The translations under genes and the position numbers were made by a program. From the NCBI RefSeq assembly GCF_029051725.1, contig NZ_JAACFU010000014.1, positions 107,526 through 171,525 on the forward strand: a DNA stretch of 64,000 bases, written 5' to 3'. Positions 9,502-17,195 of this stretch are shown in pieces. The notes beneath the pieces are model-generated. The model was not told the DNA's origin. It saw only the letters and a list, made by a program, of their open reading frames with translations, and did not search any database. Source of the DNA: Bradyrhizobium sp. CSS354 (GTDB taxonomy: Bacteria; Pseudomonadota; Alphaproteobacteria; Rhizobiales; Xanthobacteraceae). Within the stretch, counting starts at the first letter, position 1; every line of letters begins with the position of its first letter.

Positions 9502-10703
9502 GCGCCGAGACTCCGGCTGACGCGCCAACCGTAGACGCTCATGACGGCGCTGGTGATCAGCGAGATCAGGAGATAGACGCCCATCGTCATGGCGATGATC
9601 TCGATGGCCTGCCCGGTCTGGCTCAGCGACGTGCCGGCGAACACGGAGACGAGGTCAGGATAGCCGATCGCGACGGCCAGCGACGAATTCTTGGTGAGAT
9701 TGAGGTACTGGTTGGTCAGCGGCGGAACGATCACGCGCATCGCCTGTGGCACGACGACCAGGCGGAGCGTAGTGCCGCGGCTCAGTCCCAGCGACGATCC
9801 CGCCTCCATCTGTCCGCTGTGGACGGAGAGGATGCCCGCGCGCACGATCTCGGCGATAAAGGCAGCCGTATAGGTCGACAAGGCTAACGTGAGCGCCACA
9901 AACTCCGGGATGATCCGCGAGCCGCCGGCGAAATTGAAGCCCTTGAGCTGCGGCAGCTCGAAGCTGAAGGGCAGACCCGCTACCAGCATGGTGATGAGCG
10001 GCAGTCCGAACAACAGGCCCAGCACATAGGGCCAGATCCGGATCATCTGCCCCCGCTGGAACAGCGCCTGGCGCGCATGGATGCGCAGCGCCAGCGAAGC
10101 CACGATGCCGAGCGCCAGCACGGCAAGAAACGCCTCGAAGCCGCTCTCGCCGATCGGGCGGGGAATGACGAGACCGCGATTGCTGACGAAGGCGATGCCG
10201 AGCAGCGAAATGCTCTGTCGTGGATTGGGCAAGGCCGCGAGCACCGCCAGGTACCAGAACAGGATCTGGAACAGCAGCGGCAGGTTGCGGATGATCTCGA
10301 CATAGATCTCGCCGACGCGCGCGAGCAGCCAGTTGGGAGACAGCCGGCACAGTGCGACGATAAAGCCGATCACGGTGGCAAACACGATGCCCACCACCGA
10401 GACCACGAGCGTATTGAGGAGCCCGACAAGGAACACGCGCAGGAACGTGTCCGAGCCGGTGTACGAGATCAGCGTCTGATTGACGTCGAAACCGGCGTTG
10501 TTCGCGAGGAAACCGAAGCCGGCGGCAATGTGCTGGTTCTCGAGGTTGGCGCGGGCGTTGGAGACGATTTCATAGGCAATCCAGCCCAGGACCGCAGCGA
10601 AGGCAAACTGGACGGCGATGCCGTTCCAGCCTGTCTTGCCCCCCAGCACGCGCCTGATCTTCAGCGCGATCTGGGGCGGGGGTTTGCGAGCCTCGATGCT
10701 CAT
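9498..10703 (-). CDS. aapQ: General L-amino acid ABC transporter permease AapQ
   Basis: 401 residues with multiple membrane segments. A permease domain starts near residue 90 (LLNTLVVSVVGIVFATVIGF) and the EAA-like loop lies near the C-terminus (SGQMEAGSSLGLSRGTTLRL). It pairs with AapM to form the membrane channel. It lies between aapJ (25 bp upstream) and aapM (4-bp overlap). The long internal segment between the two halves of the permease domain is a feature of AapQ proteins. Confidence 0.9.
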   Translation of the reverse strand: MSIEARKPPPQIALKIRRVLGGKTGWNGIAVQFAFAAVLGWIAYEIVSNARANLENQHIAAGFGFLANNAGFDVNQTLISYTGSDTFLRVFLVGLLNTLVVSVVGIVFATVIGFIVALCRLSPNWLLARVGEIYVEIIRNLPLLFQILFWYLAVLAALPNPRQSISLLGIAFVSNRGLVIPRPIGESGFEAFLAVLALGIVASLALRIHARQALFQRGQMIRIWPYVLGLLFGLPLITMLVAGLPFSFELPQLKGFNFAGGSRIIPEFVALTLALSTYTAAFIAEIVRAGILSVHSGQMEAGSSLGLSRGTTLRLVVVPQAMRVIVPPLTNQYLNLTKNSSLAVAIGYPDLVSVFAGTSLSQTGQAIEIIAMTMGVYLLISLITSAVMSVYGWRVSRSLGA

Positions 10704-10728
10704 CGCCGCGAGCGCGGGTCAGGCAGGG

Positions 10729-11745
10729 TCAGCGGATCGGCGGCGCGTACTGGAGACCGCCCTTGTTCCAGAGATTGTTGAGACCCCGACTGATACCAAG
10801 CGGCGAGCCCGCGCCGACGTTGCGGTCGAACACTTCGCCGTAATTGCCGACGGCCTTCACGATGCGCACCACCCAGTCCTTGCTCAGGCCGAGCTGTTCA
10901 CCAAAATTGCCGTCGGTGCCGAGGACGCGCTTCAGCTCCGGATTTTCCTGTTTCGTCTTCTCGTCGACGTTCTTCGCGGTCACCCCCAGTTCTTCGGTGG
11001 TGATCAGGGCAAACAGCGTCCATTTCACGATGTCGAACCACTGGTCGTCGCCGTGGCGCACCATTGGTCCGAGCGGCTCCTTCGAGATGATTTCCGGGAG
11101 CACCATGTGATCGCCGGGATTGGCGAGTTTCAGGCGGTTGGCGTACAGCCCCGACTGGTCGGTGGTGAAGACGTCGCAGCGCCCGGCCTCGTAGGCCTTG
11201 ACCGTTTCGTCGTTGGTGCCGAACGCGATCACCTCGTACTTCATGTTGTTGGCCTTGAAGTAGTCGGCGAGATTCTGCTCGGTCGTGGTGCCGGTCTGGA
11301 CACAGACCGAGGCGCTGTTGAGCTCGAGCGCCGAGTTCACCTTGAGCGACTTCTTCACCATGAAGCCCTGCCCGTCATAATAGGTCACGCCGGTGAAGTT
11401 GGCGCCAAGCGACGTATCGCGCGAGATGGTCCAGGTGGTGTTGCGCGACAGCACGTCGACTTCGCCGGATTGCAGCGCCGTGAAGCGGTCCTTGGCGGAG
11501 AGCGGCACGTATTTGACCTTGGTCGGATCGTTGAAGATGGCCCCGGCGATCGCGCGGCAGACGTCGACGTCAAGCCCGGTCCAGTTGCCCTTGTCGTCCG
11601 GCGAGGAGAAGCCGGGCAGGCCCTGACTGACGCCGCAGGACAGCATGCCCCGGTCCTTGACGGTCTTGAGCGTTTGCGCATCGGCGGCTTGGGCAGTCAG
11701 GCCGGCGGCGAGTGCGAGAGTGAGAGCCAGAGTTACGCGTTTCAT
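10729..11745 (-). CDS. aapJ: General L-amino acid ABC transporter, periplasmic binding protein AapJ
   Basis: 338 residues. A clear signal peptide (MKRVTLALTLALAAGLTAQA, cleavage near AADA) is followed by a type II solute-binding fold (SBP_bac_3): VKDRGMLSCGVSQGLPGF, GLDVDVCRAIAGAIF and the GQGFMVKK, SVCVQTGTTTE segments. The start at 11745 places the signal peptide at the N-terminus; the open frame extends 41 codons further but without signal features. It captures L-amino acids in the periplasm and delivers them to AapQM. First gene of the operon, with its promoter expected in the 393-bp gap shared with the divergent metC gene. Confidence 0.92.
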   Translation of the reverse strand: MKRVTLALTLALAAGLTAQAADAQTLKTVKDRGMLSCGVSQGLPGFSSPDDKGNWTGLDVDVCRAIAGAIFNDPTKVKYVPLSAKDRFTALQSGEVDVLSRNTTWTISRDTSLGANFTGVTYYDGQGFMVKKSLKVNSALELNSASVCVQTGTTTEQNLADYFKANNMKYEVIAFGTNDETVKAYEAGRCDVFTTDQSGLYANRLKLANPGDHMVLPEIISKEPLGPMVRHGDDQWFDIVKWTLFALITTEELGVTAKNVDEKTKQENPELKRVLGTDGNFGEQLGLSKDWVVRIVKAVGNYGEVFDRNVGAGSPLGISRGLNNLWNKGGLQYAPPIR

Positions 11746-12138
11746 GGGCTTTGGGCCTTTCAAAGTCGTCTCAAGGTCAGGAACGTTGTCTTTGCGATCG
11801 TCTCTGCCGGGGCTAGCCGTATCAAGACCAGCCTTGCAAGAGTCATGCTGGAAAACCTTGCCGATCACCCGCCGATCCCGGGAGGCCCTACCTTAATCCC
11901 CGCCGAAAGCGCCCGCCGTTACGGCTGTGGCGCATGGTCCGGTCAAGCGATGGATCGAAGGTCGCGGCAGGCCCCTCAACATGCGGCGACTGAATAGCAC
12001 TGCGATAACAGAACGACTGGCGTGCCGGGTCAAGGGGTTGACGGGACTCTTCTGTGTTCTGTTATTAACGACAGCGGCCTTTCGGCCAGCCCGCGGGCGC
12101 ACAGCGCCTACTGGAAACGCGCTTTTGAAAGCAGACGC
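11746..12138. other. Divergent intergenic region, aapJ / metC
   Basis: A 393-bp stretch without a supported gene between two divergent transcription units; it should carry both promoters. A sigma70-like candidate for the rightward gene is listed separately. No clear operator palindrome was recognised. Confidence 0.6.
12038..12067 (+). promoter_or_regulatory. Candidate sigma70-type promoter for metC
   Basis: TTGACG at 12038-12043 and TTATTA at 12062-12067, 18 bp apart, lie about 70 bp ahead of the metC start in an otherwise GC-rich gap. The -10 match is imperfect. Confidence 0.35.
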
Positions 12139-13323
12139 ATGGATTCCTCACACCCCTCCGAGCAGCACGCCGAAACCCGGCTGGTCACCTCCGGCCGCGA
12201 CACCAAGGCGCAGAAGGGGTTCGTCAACCCGCCCGTCTTCCACGGCTCGACCGTGCTCTATCCGACCGCCGAGGACCTGCACGCCCATCGCAGCGAGTTC
12301 CAGTACGGCCGACACGGCACGCCGACGACCCGTGCGTTCCAGGACACCCTGATCGCGCTGGAGGGGCCGCAATGCGCCGGCGTCGGCATCGTGCCGTCGG
12401 GTCTGTCGGCGATCTCGACCACCCTGCTCTCGGTGCTGAAGGCCGGCGACCACATCCTGGTCTGCGATAACGTCTATCGGCCCTCGCGCAATTTCTGCAA
12501 CGGCATGCTCACCCGCTACGGCGTCGAGACCACCTACTTCGATCCGATGATCGGCGCCGGCATCGACAAGCTTTTCAAGCCCAACACAGGCGCGGTGCTG
12601 GTCGAAGCGCCCGGCTCGCAGTCGTTCGAGATGCCCGACATCCGCGCCATCGCCGAGGTCGCGCATGCGCGCGGCGCGCTCGTCATCGACGACAACACCT
12701 GGGCGACGCCGCTCTATCACCGTTCGCTCGAACAGGGCGTCGACATCAGCATGCAGGCCGCCACCAAATATATCGGCGGCCATTCCGACATCATGTTCGG
12801 CACCATCTCGGCCAATGCCAAGGCCTGGCCTCAGATCGCCGAAGGCATCCGCCTGCTCGGCGTCTGCGCCGGTCCCGATGACGTCTTCCTGGCGCTGCGT
12901 GGCGTGCGTACGCTGTCGGTGCGGCTGGCGCACCATCATCGCTCCGGCCTCGACATGGCGCGCTGGCTTGCGAGCCGTCCCGAGGTCGCGCGTGTGCTGC
13001 ATCCGGCGCTCGAGACCGATCCAGGCCATGCGATCTGGAGGCGCGACTTCACGGGCGCGTCGGGCCTGTTCAGCATCGTCTTGAAGCCGGCGCCGCAGAA
13101 GGCGGTCGACACCATGCTCGATACGCTAAAGCTGTTCGGCATGGGCTTCTCCTGGGGCGGCTTCGAGAGCCTGGTGATTCCCTTCGATTGCGACGCCTAT
13201 CGCACCGCGACCAAGTGGGCACCGGGCGGGCCTACCTTGCGTCTGCACATCGGTCTCGAGAGCACCGACGATCTCAAGGCGGATCTTGATCGCGGCTTCG
13301 CTGCCCTCAAGGCAGCAATGTGA
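12139..13323 (+). CDS. metC: Cystathionine beta-lyase (PLP-dependent)
   Basis: 394 residues, a Cys/Met-metabolism PLP enzyme. The PLP-lysine motif AATKYIGGHSDIMFG (about residue 210) is intact, and the N-terminal substrate loop has the RSEFQYGRHGTPTTRAF signature with the SGLSAISTTLLSVL phosphate-binding turn. It should cleave cystathionine to homocysteine, pyruvate and ammonia in methionine synthesis, in the cytoplasm. The ATG at 12139 was chosen because family similarity begins at SEQHAETRLVTSGR; an open frame runs 39 codons further upstream but looks non-coding. A cystathionine gamma-lyase or gamma-synthase role cannot be excluded from sequence. It is divergent from the aap operon. Confidence 0.85.
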   Translation: MDSSHPSEQHAETRLVTSGRDTKAQKGFVNPPVFHGSTVLYPTAEDLHAHRSEFQYGRHGTPTTRAFQDTLIALEGPQCAGVGIVPSGLSAISTTLLSVLKAGDHILVCDNVYRPSRNFCNGMLTRYGVETTYFDPMIGAGIDKLFKPNTGAVLVEAPGSQSFEMPDIRAIAEVAHARGALVIDDNTWATPLYHRSLEQGVDISMQAATKYIGGHSDIMFGTISANAKAWPQIAEGIRLLGVCAGPDDVFLALRGVRTLSVRLAHHHRSGLDMARWLASRPEVARVLHPALETDPGHAIWRRDFTGASGLFSIVLKPAPQKAVDTMLDTLKLFGMGFSWGGFESLVIPFDCDAYRTATKWAPGGPTLRLHIGLESTDDLKADLDRGFAALKAAM

Positions 13324-13394
13324 GCCTGCTCACAAGGCATCGCGCCTCGGGACGCGGCAATCGCGCGCCGGCGGACGCGCCAACGCGCGCCGCG

Positions 13395-13419
13395 GGAACG
13401 TGCAGCTGCCGCAAACGTT
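13395..13419 (+). promoter_or_regulatory. EcfG-type general stress promoter match
   Basis: GGAAC (13395-13399), exactly 16 bp, then CGTT (13416-13419): the consensus of the alphaproteobacterial sigma-EcfG general stress factor. It sits 83 bp before the ATG of the Na/Pi cotransporter-like gene on the same strand. One of four exact GGAAC-N16-CGTT sites found in the window. Confidence 0.55.
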
Positions 13420-13501
13420 AACGCCGATGCGCCAACAAATGGTTTGAACCTCAAGCAATTGGCGCTAGCCTCACCAATCGACTCTCATCCGGACACGGAG
13501 C

Positions 13502-15193
13502 ATGGGAACGTTGGTACTGCTCGATCTGATGGGCGGCGTGGCGCTGTTGCTGTGGGGCCTGCACATGGTCCACAGCGGGATTCTGCGCGCCTTTGGCCCG
13601 GACCTGCGACGGCTGCTCGGCAAGGCGCTTGGTAACCGCTTCAACGCGTTTGCCGCCGGCCTCGGGCTGACCGCGCTGCTCCAGAGCAGCACGGCGACCG
13701 CGCTACTCACGAGTTCGTTCGCAGCCGAGGGCCTGCTCAGCCTGGTCACCGCGCTTGCCATCATGCTCGGCGCCAATGTCGGCACGACGTTGATCGTGCA
13801 GGTGCTGTCGTTCAACATCGCCGCCGTTGCGCCGGTCCTCTTCGTGCTTGGACTGGTCGCCTTCCGCGCGGGTCCGCGCTCGCGGATCAAGGACGTCGGC
13901 CGTGTCTTGATCGGTCTCGGACTGATGCTGCTGTCGCTGCACATCCTGCTCGACACGCTGGCGCCAGCCGAGAACGCACCGGGCGTTCGCCTCGTGATGT
14001 CCTCCATCACGGGCGATCCCGTTCTGTGCATCGTGATTGCGGCGCTCGTCACCTGGGCGGTGCATTCGAGCGTCGCCAGCGTGCTGCTGATCATGTCACT
14101 CGCCTATTCGCAGTTCATCTCGCCTTACGCCGCGCTCGCACTGGTGCTTGGCGCCAATCTCGGCAGCGCCATCAATCCCGTATTCGAAGGCGCCAAGCGT
14201 GACGATCCCGCCAGCTATCGCCTGCCGGTAGGCAATCTCGTCAACCGCGTGATCGGGATCGCCCTGGTCCTGCCCTTCCTGGGCCCGATCGCCGAGCACA
14301 TGCACGCCTGGCAGCCGGATCTCGCCAGGATGACGGCGGCGTTTCATATCGCCTTCAACGTCGGCACGGCCGTGGTCTTCATCGGCCTGCTCGACACCAT
14401 GTCGCGCCTGTTGACCCGGCTCCTGCCCGATCGTGTTCAGGAGGCCGATCCGGCACGGCCGCGCTATCTCGACGAGACCGCGCTGGAATCGCCGTCGCTG
14501 GCGCTGGCCGATGCCGGCCGCGAAACCCTGCGCATGGGCGATCTCGTCGAGATCATGCTGCGCAAGGTGATGGCGGCGATGATGAGCGGCGACCGCGCGC
14601 TGGTCGACCAGGTCTCGAAGATGGACAACATCGTCGACGGCCTTGACGAAGCCATCAAGCTCTACGTGACGAAACTCATGCGGGGCAGCCTCGACGAGAG
14701 CGAGGGCCGGCGCGCCATGGAGATCATCTCCTTCGCCATCAATCTGGAACATATCGGCGACATCATCGACAAGAGCCTGAGCGAGCTTGCGACCAAGAAG
14801 ATCAAGCGCCGCTTTCAGTTCTCGCCCGAGGGCGCCGAGGAGCTCGCTGCCTTCCACAAGCGCACGATGGATTCGCTGCGCATCGCCTTCGGCGTCTTCA
14901 TGTCGGGCGACGCCAACGAGGCGCGCAAGCTGCTGGTGGAGAAGACGGCGCTGCGCAACACCGAGCTTGCCGCCGTCGAGCGCCACCTCGATCGCCTGCG
15001 CGAGGGCCGGCCCGAGACCATCGAAACCACGTCGCTGCATCTCGACGTGCTGCGGGACCTGCGCCGCATCCATTCGCATATCTGCTCGGTCGCCTATCCC
15101 GTGCTCGACGCGGCCGGCGAGCCCCATCGCAGGCGCGAGACGGAGACCGCCGCCCTGCCCGCGTCGGGCGCAGCGTCGGCGCTGCCGCGCTAA
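13502..15193 (+). CDS. Na/Pi cotransporter family protein with PhoU-like C-terminus
   Basis: 563 residues. The N-terminal ~310 residues hold two inverted Na/Pi-cotransporter repeats with glutamine-serine motifs (LLQSSTATALLTSSF near 60; AVHSSVASVLLIMS near 185) among about eight membrane segments. The C-terminal ~220 residues (from LALADAGRETLRMGDLVEIM) are a helical PhoU-like domain. It is predicted to move phosphate, probably sodium-coupled, across the inner membrane; NptA/YjbB relatives often export phosphate. The ATG follows an ACGGAG Shine-Dalgarno. The EcfG-type site upstream suggests induction in the general stress response. Downstream, the LABN gene is convergent only 6 bp away. Confidence 0.85.
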   Translation: MGTLVLLDLMGGVALLLWGLHMVHSGILRAFGPDLRRLLGKALGNRFNAFAAGLGLTALLQSSTATALLTSSFAAEGLLSLVTALAIMLGANVGTTLIVQVLSFNIAAVAPVLFVLGLVAFRAGPRSRIKDVGRVLIGLGLMLLSLHILLDTLAPAENAPGVRLVMSSITGDPVLCIVIAALVTWAVHSSVASVLLIMSLAYSQFISPYAALALVLGANLGSAINPVFEGAKRDDPASYRLPVGNLVNRVIGIALVLPFLGPIAEHMHAWQPDLARMTAAFHIAFNVGTAVVFIGLLDTMSRLLTRLLPDRVQEADPARPRYLDETALESPSLALADAGRETLRMGDLVEIMLRKVMAAMMSGDRALVDQVSKMDNIVDGLDEAIKLYVTKLMRGSLDESEGRRAMEIISFAINLEHIGDIIDKSLSELATKKIKRRFQFSPEGAEELAAFHKRTMDSLRIAFGVFMSGDANEARKLLVEKTALRNTELAAVERHLDRLREGRPETIETTSLHLDVLRDLRRIHSHICSVAYPVLDAAGEPHRRRETETAALPASGAASALPR

Positions 15194-15199
15194 CGTGGA

Positions 15200-15538
15200 T
15201 CAGCGCTCCAGCGTCTTCGAGGCGCGGCCGCGGTTCTTCACGATCAGCATGATATTGCGGATATAGATGATGGTCGCGAGCGACTGGCCGAGGATGATGA
15301 CAGGCTCACGCTTGACGACGCCGTAGACCAGCGTCATCAGCCCGCCGCCCATGGAGCAGAACCAGAACGCCATCGGCACCACGCTGTTGCCGGCACGCTC
15401 GCTCGCGATCCACTGCACCAGGAAGCGCGCGGTAAAGAACAGCTGCGCGACGAGGCCGAACGCGAGCCAGAAGTCGAACTTGGCCACGAAGACGTCGTAG
15501 AAATAGTTGCTCAGCGCCTGACCGTATTGGATGATCAT
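15200..15538 (-). CDS. Small membrane protein with lipid-A-disaccharide synthase N-terminal (LABN) domain
   Basis: 112 residues with three to four hydrophobic segments and the LABN signature (QLFFTARFLVQWIASERAGN, then PMAFWFCSMGGGLMTLVYG). This small domain resembles a half-size SMR-like transporter and is usually coupled to a GT2 glycosyltransferase for glycolipid or lipid A modification. Its ATG overlaps the stop of the upstream GT2 gene (ATGA), and the pair belongs to a four-gene leftward operon with a PAP2 phosphatase and a GT39 glycosyltransferase. Possible role: flipping or presenting a polyprenyl-linked sugar; not proven. Confidence 0.8.
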   Translation of the reverse strand: MIIQYGQALSNYFYDVFVAKFDFWLAFGLVAQLFFTARFLVQWIASERAGNSVVPMAFWFCSMGGGLMTLVYGVVKREPVIILGQSLATIIYIRNIMLIVKNRGRASKTLER

Positions 15539-16440
15539 GCCTTCACCTCAGTCACATCGGGCGTCGGCTTCTTGCGGCGGATCAGCCACCACACGCCCAC
15601 GAGATCCATGATGCCGATCCACAGCCGGTCGAAGAAACCGTAATTGGACACGCCGGAATGTCGCGGCCGGTCGATCACGTCGACATAGGCGATCTCAAAA
15701 CCCTCGCGGCGCACCAGCGCCGGCAGGAAACGATGCAGCCCGTCGAAATAGGGCATCATCAGGAACACCTCGCGCCGGAACGCCTTTAGGCCGCAGCCGG
15801 TGTCGCGCGTACCGTCCTTCAGGATCGCGTTGCGGACGCCGTTGGCGACGCGCGACTGGAACTTCTTGAAGCCGGTATCCTTGCGGCCGACGCGTTGTCC
15901 TGCGGCAAGTCCGACCTTGCTTCCGTTTTCGACCGCGGCGATCAGGTCCGGCAGGAAAGCCGGATTGTTCTGGCCGTCGCCGTCGAGCGTCGCCACGATC
16001 GCGCCGCGTGCGGCACGCACGCCGCTGCGCACGGCCGCGGATTGGCCGCCTGATTTGGCATGGCGCAACTGGCGCAGATTGTCCCGCTGCTTCATGACCG
16101 CGCCGAGCCGTTCGCCGGTCGCGTCCGTCGAACCGTCATTGACGTAGATGATCTCATAGGCCCAGCGGCCGTCGAGCGCCGCGCCGATCTCCTCGATCAG
16201 CGGCACGATGTTGTCGGCTTCGTTGCGCACGGGAACGACGATGGAAACCGAGGGCTGGAAAACCGAAGGCTGGGGCGACGACAAATCGAAAGCTCGTGGT
16301 TGGAATTGGCTTGGCTCGGGAACCGAGGGTCCCGGCAGGCAGCCGCTTTTATGGGGCGGATGCCCCGTGGGCAACCCTTTTGAGACGGCCCGAGACCGCC
16401 CCCGCAAGAGGCACAATGGTGCCGTCGGCACGGATGGCAA
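15535..16440 (-). CDS. Family 2 glycosyltransferase (dolichyl-phosphate mannosyltransferase-like)
   Basis: Up to 301 residues. The GT2 fold begins at SVSIVVPVRNEADNIVPLI. The nucleotide-sugar motif VATLDGDGQNNPAF, the acceptor region TGCGLKAFRREVF and a C-terminal hydrophobic tail are visible. It is likely to charge a polyprenyl phosphate with a sugar (DPM/ArnC type) at the cytoplasmic face. The N-terminal ~65 residues before the domain are proline-rich and low complexity, with a duplicated PSV motif (PQPSVFQPSVS). They overlap the end of the PAP2 gene by 92 bp, so the true start may be an internal TTG at 16284. It is followed by the LABN gene with ATGA coupling. Confidence 0.85.
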   Translation of the reverse strand: MPSVPTAPLCLLRGRSRAVSKGLPTGHPPHKSGCLPGPSVPEPSQFQPRAFDLSSPQPSVFQPSVSIVVPVRNEADNIVPLIEEIGAALDGRWAYEIIYVNDGSTDATGERLGAVMKQRDNLRQLRHAKSGGQSAAVRSGVRAARGAIVATLDGDGQNNPAFLPDLIAAVENGSKVGLAAGQRVGRKDTGFKKFQSRVANGVRNAILKDGTRDTGCGLKAFRREVFLMMPYFDGLHRFLPALVRREGFEIAYVDVIDRPRHSGVSNYGFFDRLWIGIMDLVGVWWLIRRKKPTPDVTEVKA

Positions 16441-17194
16441 AGCCGAGCCTGCGGGCCGCGAACCAGTAGCGCACCGCCATGGCGCCCACCATGCCGACCA
16501 GGGCGCCGGCCACTACGTCACTCGGGTGATGCGCGAGCAGCACCAGTCGCGTCAGCAGGATCACGATCGCGTAAGTGAACATGAACACGCGCAGGCGCGG
16601 CCACAACGCAGAGACCGCAAACGCGAGCGCGAACGCCGTCACCGCATGACCCGACGGCAGGCTGGCATAAGCCCCCGTCCCCTCGAACGGGATAAAGTTG
16701 AACGGATTGGCCTTGCCGCCGACGAACGGACGTCCTCGACCGATGAGATATTTCAGGATCTCAGCGACGAATATGGGCACGGCAACAGACAGAAACATGA
16801 ACTGCAGCCGCGTGCCGAGGCCGAGCAGCAACGCGCGGCTTGTGCCGTGCAATCCCGCCGCAACGAGCACCAGCACCACCAGCACGCCCCCGAGCACCGA
16901 GAGCACATACTCGTCCTTGCCGAAATCGGTGAGGATGCGGATCGGCCACAGGCCCGGTGTGCCACGCGCCGGCATCAGCTGAATCTCGGTCAGGTCGAAC
17001 GCGACCATCAGCGCGATGACCAGGGCTGCACCCGCCGCACTGAGCCACAGCGAATGCCGCGCCAGCTTTCGCGCGGCCTCGGCGCGGCGCGAATGCGAGG
17101 GCGAGCGCACGAGCTGCGCCAGGGCGCGCCCCGACAGCGTGAGCAATTGCGCGGGATAGCTCGCGCGCGGCGCGATGTCGGTTGGTGCCGACAT
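16349..17194 (-). CDS. PAP2-family lipid phosphatase
   Basis: 281 residues with five to six membrane segments. All three PAP2 signature motifs are present: KYLIGRGRPF, LPSGHAVTAFA and TRLVLLAHHPSDVVAGA, including the catalytic His residues. It is predicted to remove phosphate from a lipid phosphate or pyrophosphate at the periplasmic side (undecaprenyl pyrophosphate recycling or LpxE/F-like lipid A dephosphorylation). The ATG at 17194 overlaps the GT39 stop at 17196-17198 closely and is preferred to a start 28 codons upstream. It is the second gene of the leftward envelope operon. Confidence 0.88.
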   Translation of the reverse strand: MSAPTDIAPRASYPAQLLTLSGRALAQLVRSPSHSRRAEAARKLARHSLWLSAAGAALVIALMVAFDLTEIQLMPARGTPGLWPIRILTDFGKDEYVLSVLGGVLVVLVLVAAGLHGTSRALLLGLGTRLQFMFLSVAVPIFVAEILKYLIGRGRPFVGGKANPFNFIPFEGTGAYASLPSGHAVTAFALAFAVSALWPRLRVFMFTYAIVILLTRLVLLAHHPSDVVAGALVGMVGAMAVRYWFAARRLGFAIRADGTIVPLAGAVSGRLKRVAHGASAP

Positions 17195-17195
17195 C

